Part shown: positions 26,463 to 32,384 of the stretch, in pieces
Position numbering within the stretch: position 1 is the stretch's first letter
Layout: every line of letters begins with the position of its first letter
Source of the DNA: a virus
Length of the DNA stretch: 32,384 bases
IMG/VR virus record: IMGVR_UViG_3300032116_000832
Span: 1 to 32,384 of that record
Reading direction: 5' to 3' (one strand)
The notes under the pieces: generated by a model
Told to the model about the DNA's origin: nothing
Databases searched by the model: none
What the model saw: the letters and a program-made list of their open reading frames with translations, nothing else
Program-made: the position numbers and the translations under genes

Positions 26463-28138
26463 ACGTCCCCGTCGTAGTAAATGGAGTCTGCGTCCCTCAC
26501 CAGCTTTTCCCATACCTTGTCCATCTTTGTTGCTCGCGGTTCAAAGGAGGCGGTTTTACGCACCAGATCAAGCAAGACTACAGCAGCGTCGGCTAAGTCA
26601 GGCGATTTGCCGGTTCTTTGCTTCATCACAGTCTTTGATTCGACGGATATCTTCCGCTTCCCATCGTCGAACATTCGCGCACAGAACTCCTGCAATGTCT
26701 CGATGTCCATGCCGCCGACCCGCTCCTCGACGACCCATTTACGCATCGAGAACCAGAGTTCCGTCACCTTGCGGTCGTATGCCTCATTGCATGGCCTACT
26801 ATCCTCGTCGCTGACCGGAATGGTCGATGGAGAGCCGCCGAACTCGACGCGATGAACTACACCCCATTCTCTAGTCAGGATGTCTGCCAGACCGCCACCC
26901 TCACCGCTTGAATCGAGAGCGAACTTGTCCGGTGAAACGCCGCGCTTGTTGCATTCCTCTTTAACTCGATTGGCTATCTGGTAATGGACCGGCTCGGTGA
27001 GCTGCGCGTTGGGCGATATCTGGATGATATCCTGAAAGAGGATGCTCAGCTTATCGTTAGCGGTGCCGACTTTGGCAAAGCGAAGGATACATCTATCACC
27101 TCCGAAGCCAGGGTCGAGAGCTGCGACGATTTGGACGTTGGTCGTAAACGTGAGCTTCTTGTTCGGTGAATGCGTGTCGATGAGCGACTCGGACAACACC
27201 GTCTTGACCATGCCGTCAGGACTCCAGAATCCGCGTGTGTACTTCCAGAACGTAGGACTCTGCTCGCCCTCATGGCGCATCGCCGACAAGACTTGATCTT
27301 GGGTGATGAGGTATGGGTATTTCGTTCGCCCCTCGGTGATGTTCGGCGACTTCATGCCGTCGAAGCGTCGGCACATGCCGCGTTCAGTCAGCCAGTGCTG
27401 ATCTTCAATCGTGACGCTGCGCCATCCTTTTGCTGGGGTGCAGAATCTGCCGTGCGGATCAAACTTTGATGCCGGATTCCCAATAACCAGCATCTTGAAC
27501 TCGCGGCAACCCTTGGAGAGGTTCGTGCAAGCCTCGAACGCTGCTTCAGGCGTATCCGTCGCCTCGTCGATGATGACCATCACGCGCTCGGCGTGAATAC
27601 CCTGAATGTTGGCCACTGCCTTCGAGGTGTTACCTTCGGCGACGGCGATAGCTGAAATGGAGTGCCGGTCGTCACCTTTGACAGCCTGCAATGCCATCTT
27701 CGAATCGACCATGTTGCCGGGGAATCCACGCGATTTGCGAACAAGATCCTGAAGATTGGCCCACATACGCTTTCGGATCATCTTCGCGGTCGTCGATGTC
27801 AGAACGACCGTTGACTTGGCAGGGTTGGCTAACCACCAGACTGTCGCGAAAAGCGTTGCGCCGAAGGTCTTTCCGCTCGCTCCGCATCCCGCCCATCCAA
27901 CGTAGTCATGCTCACAGAGGCTTTCGACTTGAGCTTCTAACCACGGGTTCCAACTCATCTTCGGCCAGAGCATTTTCGTCGCATTTTGAAAATGTTCGAA
28001 AGTGCCTAGTCCACCCTCGTTTGGTTGGAGTCGATTTCGGAAAGCGTACAGCTCTAGTTCAAGATCGGGAATCTTGACGGGCGAGCGTATTCCGTACTTG
28101 TGGTCGATCAATGGATTCTCAGACACTTGCTCTGCCAT
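26459..28138 (-). CDS. Terminase large subunit (559 aa)
   Basis: Start 28138 (MAEQVSENPL) is preferred: AAGGCCAAACT precedes it and it does not overlap the plus-strand gene. M at 28153 is an alternative. The ATPase shows Walker A GWAGCGASGKT (81-91) and Walker B VMVIIDEAT (186-194, Asp191-Glu192). The RNase-H-like nuclease shows AALDPGFGGDR (339-349, Asp342), FALDSSGEGGGLAD (407-419, Asp409) and SPDLADAAVV (512-521, Asp514/Asp517). It pumps DNA through the portal and cuts concatemers. All key residues are present. The portal and zinc-ribbon genes follow as one operon. Confidence 0.93.
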   Translation of the reverse strand: MAEQVSENPLIDHKYGIRSPVKIPDLELELYAFRNRLQPNEGGLGTFEHFQNATKMLWPKMSWNPWLEAQVESLCEHDYVGWAGCGASGKTFGATLFATVWWLANPAKSTVVLTSTTAKMIRKRMWANLQDLVRKSRGFPGNMVDSKMALQAVKGDDRHSISAIAVAEGNTSKAVANIQGIHAERVMVIIDEATDTPEAAFEACTNLSKGCREFKMLVIGNPASKFDPHGRFCTPAKGWRSVTIEDQHWLTERGMCRRFDGMKSPNITEGRTKYPYLITQDQVLSAMRHEGEQSPTFWKYTRGFWSPDGMVKTVLSESLIDTHSPNKKLTFTTNVQIVAALDPGFGGDRCILRFAKVGTANDKLSILFQDIIQISPNAQLTEPVHYQIANRVKEECNKRGVSPDKFALDSSGEGGGLADILTREWGVVHRVEFGGSPSTIPVSDEDSRPCNEAYDRKVTELWFSMRKWVVEERVGGMDIETLQEFCARMFDDGKRKISVESKTVMKQRTGKSPDLADAAVVLLDLVRKTASFEPRATKMDKVWEKLVRDADSIYYDGDV

Positions 28139-28192
28139 AGTTTGGCCTTGCATTAGTTGTCGTTGGACTTGAGGTTCTGCGAAAGGAAAATT

Positions 28193-29380
28193 ATGCCGTC
28201 GCAACTTGTTTCTTCATCCGGCTGTTGCCAGCCTTGCGACTCCGAGCCGGTAGTCGTGAATATCCCCGGTCCTCAAGGGGCAGCGGGGGCAAACGGCACC
28301 AATGGCACGAACGGGATTGATTCGTTCTCCTACACGACCGCTCAGTTTTTTGTTCCTGCACTAGGGTCATCGGTCGTCGTTCCGTTGAGCGGCACGAGCT
28401 TTCTCCCCGAGTCAGTCGCCGGACAGTTCTTTGTCTCGATTCAGGGTGTTGGATACATGCAGGTGACAGATGTCACCGGACTCAATGTTACGCTTAAGAA
28501 TCCTTCTTCTGGAGTTCTTGGAATTGCCAATGCGGTTCCTACGACCTCCATTCCATCAGGTTCTCTTGTAACGCTTGCTGGTGGCGTTGGGCCGCAAGGT
28601 GCTGCCGGTGTTTCGGGCGGTGCGCCGGTTGGAGCTTCTTATATCTGCCGCACAGCCGATGGAACTCTGACGAACGAGACAGCCCTCGATTCGCTTGCCG
28701 CCGGTTACATGAAGACCGCCGGATCGGGCGGTTCTGGCGTCGTCTCGACCGTTGCGACGGTTCCAGTTGGCGACATCAGCGGCACGTTGCCGATTGCTAA
28801 GGGCGGAACGAATCTGACCACAGTTCCTTCCAATGGCCAACTTCTGATCGGAAACGGAACCGGATACACAGTAGCCGGATTGACGGCAGGATCTGGAATC
28901 ACGATTACGCCGGGAGCCGGAACCATTTCAATCGCATCGACAGCCGCAACAGCATTTAGCTACGTCACGTTTACGCGGAGGGTGACATCTGCTCCTCCGA
29001 CTATTTCGACGGCTGCAAATCCTTTTAATTCCACCACATACCCGTCAACTACCTATTCAGGAATTGATACGGCTTCTGGTTTTACTGCTGCAAACGGTAG
29101 ATTTACCGCATCAAATGCTGGCTACTATCGTTTAAGCGCGCTGATACATAATGGATTTGTCTCAGGTGTTTACGATATAACTTTGCAAATTAGAAAGAAC
29201 GGAACGCCTATTTACAGTGTTGGATACCGGATTTCAGCGGTGGATGACCCTCCCGTTGCAGTTGAGTTTTTAGATCAGGCGTCAGCGTCTGATTTCTACG
29301 AACTGTTTATTGCGTCAGCGACAAATAGTTCTCTTTTTAATACAGGCTCTTCATTTTCTATCCAGCGGATTCAGGCTTAA
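28193..29380 (+). CDS. Collagen-like/C1q-like fibre protein (395 aa)
   Basis: The ATG at 28193 (MPSQLVSSSGCCQPCDSEPV) follows AAAGGAAAATT. Residues 22-38 have a collagen-like GPQGAAGANGTNGTNG stretch. A beta-rich domain follows, then a second GPQGAAG and the fibre motif PIAKGGTNLTTVPSNGQLLI with GLTAGSGITITPGAGTISI. The C-terminal ~130 residues resemble a C1q/TNF-like jelly roll (GIDTASGFTAANGRFTASNA, then YYRLSALIHNGF). This is a trimeric adhesin or fibre, probably a receptor-binding appendage. The three Cys residues near the N-terminus are unusual for a fibre and may hold the trimer or attach it. Confidence 0.8.
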   Translation: MPSQLVSSSGCCQPCDSEPVVVNIPGPQGAAGANGTNGTNGIDSFSYTTAQFFVPALGSSVVVPLSGTSFLPESVAGQFFVSIQGVGYMQVTDVTGLNVTLKNPSSGVLGIANAVPTTSIPSGSLVTLAGGVGPQGAAGVSGGAPVGASYICRTADGTLTNETALDSLAAGYMKTAGSGGSGVVSTVATVPVGDISGTLPIAKGGTNLTTVPSNGQLLIGNGTGYTVAGLTAGSGITITPGAGTISIASTAATAFSYVTFTRRVTSAPPTISTAANPFNSTTYPSTTYSGIDTASGFTAANGRFTASNAGYYRLSALIHNGFVSGVYDITLQIRKNGTPIYSVGYRISAVDDPPVAVEFLDQASASDFYELFIASATNSSLFNTGSSFSIQRIQA

Positions 29381-29383
29381 ACC

Positions 29384-31237
29384 ATGAGCGAACGCGCACC
29401 ACGCAGGTACACGGACGGATCTGTCACCTTCGAGGGTGGCATTGATGCTGGCGTGATGCCTTCTGAGGTGGACAGAAATCAGGTTTCATTCGCCGTTAAT
29501 GCCAACTTTCGCGAGGGGTTCATAGCTCCTCGTCCTGGTTTTACCCAGAAAGACTACGACCTCTGCGTCACAGTCACCGCTGATAACGCCGAGATTACCG
29601 CTGACCAAACGAATGTGACGGCGGATGGGTGGTCAGAGGAGTGCTACGGCCCTCAGGGTCTGACCGGCACGTTCCAATGCGCGATGCCATACATCTCGGA
29701 CGATGGACACACGTTCATTCTGCTGATGATCAGTGGTAAAGTGTGGCTTTACGACTGCCTTCAGAATAAGGCGCAAAACCTCACGCTGTCCGCTGATCTA
29801 GAGAATCCGTCCAACTTGCTCGATGGCTGGATGGTTCAAGCTGAGAACTTTGCTGTCATTCAAGACGGGTTCAGCAAGCCGCTGATCTTCAATGGGACAA
29901 GTCTGCGTCGAGCTAAGGACGACGAGATTAAGACCGGCAGGGTTATGGCCTATGTCAATGGCCGTATCTGGTACGCGCTTCCGAACGGATTTTCATTCCG
30001 AGCCACCGACATCGTTTATGGAGACGGTACGCGAGCCAGTGTTCTCAAAGAAACCGAGAACACCTTCCTTAATGAAGGCGGAGACTTTTCGGTTCCGTCG
30101 GATTCAGGAGGCATCACAGCAATGGCCGTCCCCGGCGATCCAGATACGTCGCTTGGTCAAGGACCGCTTCTTGTCTTCACGCCTCGATACGTTTTCAGCG
30201 TCCAAGCACCTGTAGACCGCGATGTTTGGAAGAACCTGAACTATCCCATTCAGGCTATCAGCTTGCTGACCAGCGGCGCGTTAGGCGCACGGTCGGCCAT
30301 CACCGTCAATGGCGATGTCTTCTACCGAGCTATCGACGGTATTCGCTCGTTCATCATCGCTCGTCGGTCGTTTAGCGACTGGGGCAACACGCCCATCAGC
30401 GGCGAGATGACGCCTATCGTCGAGAACGATCAAACAAGTCTTTTGTGGGCCAGTTCTGCCGTTGTCTTTGACAATCGGGTGCTGATGACTTCTCAGCCTC
30501 GCTTCAATTCAGAAGGCGTGATTCATAAGGCCATATCCGTGCTGGATATGGAGCTTGTCACATCGATGCGGAAGAAGGCCCCTCCAGCATGGTCTGGTAT
30601 CTGGACTGGTCTGAACGTGTTGCAGCTCGTCAAGACCGAGAACGCTTACGGAGACGCTTGTTTCGCAATCGCTCGCGGATCGGATGACACGATTCAGATT
30701 TGGGAAATTACCAAGCACGACAAGTTCGACATGAACTTGAGTGCGACGCCCAAGAAGGAAATCGAGTGGCAGGTGCAGACTCGCGCCTACAACTTCGAGG
30801 TTCCTTTCGGTTTGAAGCGTCTCGATTCTGGCGACTTGTTCATCGACAGGTTGGAAGGCGATGTCTCGTTCAGCGTTACCTATCGACCGGACCAGTATCC
30901 CGGTTGGATCGAGTGGGCTGATTTTTCCGAATGCGCGACTGTTACACAGTGCTTGGATCTTTGTCCGCTCACGAACTTCAAGCCGCAGTACCGGCCTAAG
31001 ATGCGCTTTCCAACTCCATCGGATGCGCCGTGTAACGCGACGATTAGCACTCCCGCTCGGAATCTTTACGAGGTTCAGGTGTCGCTGAACATCATCGGAT
31101 ATTGCCGGATCAAGAGTCTTCGAGTTCACGCCTACGACATCCAAGAATCGAGTGTTGGAGAGTGCCGGACGGTCTTCCCCGCCTGCACACCGCTTGATGT
31201 CTGCGATATCAACCCGCTGACCTACACATCGGAATAG
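29384..31237 (+). CDS. Large tail/virion structural protein (617 aa)
   Basis: The product begins MSERAPRRYTDGSVTFEGGI, and the N-terminus contains VSFAVNANFREGFIAPRPGF, a common phage hub-type start. It is followed by TADNAEITADQTNVTADGW, a repeat like that of the 14978-15187 gene. The rest is beta-rich with repeated strand blocks (ILLMISGKVWLYDCLQNKAQ, AYVNGRIWYALPNGFSF), suggesting a beta-propeller or similar. The C-terminal part has many cysteines (CATVTQCLDLCPL, CTPLDVCDINP). It is long enough for a tail nozzle or hub protein, but no family is certain. It starts 3 bp after the fibre stop. Confidence 0.65.
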   Translation: MSERAPRRYTDGSVTFEGGIDAGVMPSEVDRNQVSFAVNANFREGFIAPRPGFTQKDYDLCVTVTADNAEITADQTNVTADGWSEECYGPQGLTGTFQCAMPYISDDGHTFILLMISGKVWLYDCLQNKAQNLTLSADLENPSNLLDGWMVQAENFAVIQDGFSKPLIFNGTSLRRAKDDEIKTGRVMAYVNGRIWYALPNGFSFRATDIVYGDGTRASVLKETENTFLNEGGDFSVPSDSGGITAMAVPGDPDTSLGQGPLLVFTPRYVFSVQAPVDRDVWKNLNYPIQAISLLTSGALGARSAITVNGDVFYRAIDGIRSFIIARRSFSDWGNTPISGEMTPIVENDQTSLLWASSAVVFDNRVLMTSQPRFNSEGVIHKAISVLDMELVTSMRKKAPPAWSGIWTGLNVLQLVKTENAYGDACFAIARGSDDTIQIWEITKHDKFDMNLSATPKKEIEWQVQTRAYNFEVPFGLKRLDSGDLFIDRLEGDVSFSVTYRPDQYPGWIEWADFSECATVTQCLDLCPLTNFKPQYRPKMRFPTPSDAPCNATISTPARNLYEVQVSLNIIGYCRIKSLRVHAYDIQESSVGECRTVFPACTPLDVCDINPLTYTSE

Positions 31238-31247
31238 TCTAACAACC

Positions 31248-32048
31248 ATGCCAAACCTTACGCTCATCACGCTTACTCCGCCGAGTCTTCCGGTTGGATA
31301 TTGTCCGCTGAATTACCAGACGTTGGCCAACGATATCATCAGCGGCACTCAGGCGACGTTCAACAGCTCGATTGGAAACTCGTTCTTCAACTTTGGATCG
31401 ACCACTCCTGCGCTGAACAATCAGGTTTATCCGTGGCTGGACGAGAAGGGTAATTGGTGGGTGCGCGTCAATGGATACTGGGCAAGACAGCATCCGGTTT
31501 CCATCAATAGCTCCGAGCGTCGCATCTTTGCTGGCCCTGCCGCAGATATCTTGAGCTACGACGGTGGTGACGGAACCGCTACCGCTACCCTAATGACTGG
31601 CCCAATGTGGGAGATTGACACGAATTTTGACGCTCGATTCCCAGTTGGCGTTGGAGCGTTTGCGGCGAGCGGAACTGTGAACGTCAATGGAACCTCAACG
31701 ACCACATCTGTTGTCGGAGAGGACAAGCACACGCTTATCGTTGCGGAAACTCCGTTCAACGAACACACGCACGGCGTTGCTCAGTTGGCCATCCCCAACA
31801 ACGACGACTACTACCTTGTTGGAAAAACTTGGTCCGGCCTTGGATCTTATCCCTCCAAGATTATTCAGGGTGCCGCTGGAACGGGTGGCGGAGGAGCAGG
31901 TCCAAGCATTACGACTGGTGAAGTTGGAACGACCAACGCGGACAAGACTGGCAACGACAGCCAGAACGCCATCGGTCATAATAACCTTCCGCCGTTCTAC
32001 GGTGTGTACTTCATCAAGCGAACCATCCGAGAATACTACACCAAATGA
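31248..32048 (+). CDS. Tail collar-type structural protein (266 aa)
   Basis: The N-terminus MPNLTLITLTPPSLPVGYCP and WLDEKGNWWVRVNGYWARQH form a strand-rich part. The C-terminus has the collar pattern: ETPFNEHTHGVAQLAI (His cluster), a Gly-rich loop (GTGGGGAGPSITTGEVGTT) and NAIGHNNLPPFYGVYFIKRT. N.LPP.Y.V.FIKR near the end is the hallmark of Collar/microcystin-type receptor-binding tail proteins. The His residues may bind a metal, as in trimeric fibre collars. It overlaps the next gene by 4 bp. Confidence 0.75.
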   Translation: MPNLTLITLTPPSLPVGYCPLNYQTLANDIISGTQATFNSSIGNSFFNFGSTTPALNNQVYPWLDEKGNWWVRVNGYWARQHPVSINSSERRIFAGPAADILSYDGGDGTATATLMTGPMWEIDTNFDARFPVGVGAFAASGTVNVNGTSTTTSVVGEDKHTLIVAETPFNEHTHGVAQLAIPNNDDYYLVGKTWSGLGSYPSKIIQGAAGTGGGGAGPSITTGEVGTTNADKTGNDSQNAIGHNNLPPFYGVYFIKRTIREYYTK

Positions 32049-32384
32049 AGCTGATTGTTCAGGACATCCGCTCGACTATCGCTCGGGTCATCGGCGTATG
32101 TGTCGATGATCAGCGCGTTTACGACTACATCAACCAAGCGTGTCGAAGGCTTCTACACAAGGGGTTGTGGGCCGGTGCGTACGGGCGATTCACGATTCAT
32201 ACGGTCGGCGGTTGCATCACTTGGCCGCGTCAGATCGAAACCATCGAGGCTGTAGCTGATTGCTGCGGAGTTGGAACCGTTCGCAATCAATGGTTCGAGT
32301 TTCAGGAAACCGGCTATGGACTGCTCAACTCAGGAGACGCTTGCGTCGGTAAGCAGCTTATTGACCGTGGGACTGTCGTCTCTT
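32045..32384 (+). CDS. Connector/tail-type protein, partial (runs off right edge)
   Basis: The ATG at 32045 overlaps the collar stop (ATGA). The frame stays open to the end, at least 113 residues. The visible part MKLIVQDIRSTIARVIGVCV continues DDQRVYDYINQACRRLLHKG, LWAGAYGRFTIHTVGGCITW and PRQIETIEAVADCCG. A helical N-terminus followed by strand-rich sequence and this neighbourhood (collar, hub, fibre) suggest a head-tail connector or tail tube component. The C-terminus is not seen. Confidence 0.62.
   Translation, partial: MKLIVQDIRSTIARVIGVCVDDQRVYDYINQACRRLLHKGLWAGAYGRFTIHTVGGCITWPRQIETIEAVADCCGVGTVRNQWFEFQETGYGLLNSGDACVGKQLIDRGTVVS

Noticed and set aside
1-32384. CRISPR arrays, rRNA and tRNA genes
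   Set aside because: No regularly spaced direct repeats and no tRNA-like cloverleaf were found by reading. GTTCGAATC-like strings at 8.9-11 kb lie in coding sequence and reflect the GAATC-rich composition.

Overview
The window is part of a double-stranded DNA tailed bacteriophage genome. It has a large terminase, a long portal protein, a scaffold, a capsid gene, several fibre proteins, a holin/spanin-like lysis block and a phage recombination module. It contains no bacterial housekeeping genes, rRNA or recognisable tRNA. The portal (749 residues, long helical C-terminus) and the absence of a tape-measure or sheath gene suggest a podovirus-like virion, but the tail region continues past the right edge. 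No integrase or clear repressor was seen. The host cannot be named from the sequence. Many genes start without a Shine-Dalgarno (SD) sequence while others have a strong AAGGAGG, so the host probably tolerates both modes.

Layout. (1) 1-11359, minus strand: early/accessory genes. From right to left these are a cassette of unknown small genes separated by similar hairpin-bearing spacers (8.4-11.3 kb), a run of small overlapping genes including a lytic-transglycosylase-like protein (6.1-8.2 kb), a 387-bp structured gap (5722-6108), a DNA-metabolism block (excisionase-like HTH, RecT-like annealing protein, PD-(D/E)XK exonuclease, SSB-like protein, ThyX; 1.4-4.6 kb), and a chain of tiny ATGA/GTGA-coupled genes running off the left edge. 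(2) 11553-18576, plus strand: small-terminase-like HTH protein, PD-(D/E)XK nuclease, major capsid protein with a long structured leader, terminator, virion/fibre proteins (one with an S74 intramolecular chaperone), two small membrane proteins (one a Pam3-gp28-type holin), an overlapping spanin-like pair and DUF5872-like proteins. A bidirectional terminator lies at 18.6 kb. (3) 18627-28138, minus strand: terminase, zinc-ribbon protein, portal, a four-gene sugar cassette (GT2-type glycosyltransferase, methyltransferase, GT25-type glycosyltransferase, GH130-like beta-propeller), a small protein and the scaffold. (4) 28193-32384, plus strand: collagen/C1q-like fibre, large tail protein, collar-type protein and a partial connector-like gene.

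Working together: the minus-strand early block supplies nucleotide synthesis and recombination. Head assembly genes are split between opposite strands, with the capsid on plus and terminase, portal and scaffold on minus. The plus block ends with lysis genes. The two points most worth attention are the glycosylation/sugar-processing cassette inserted between portal and scaffold, and the family of repeated, partly covarying double-hairpin spacers at 9.8-10.9 kb.
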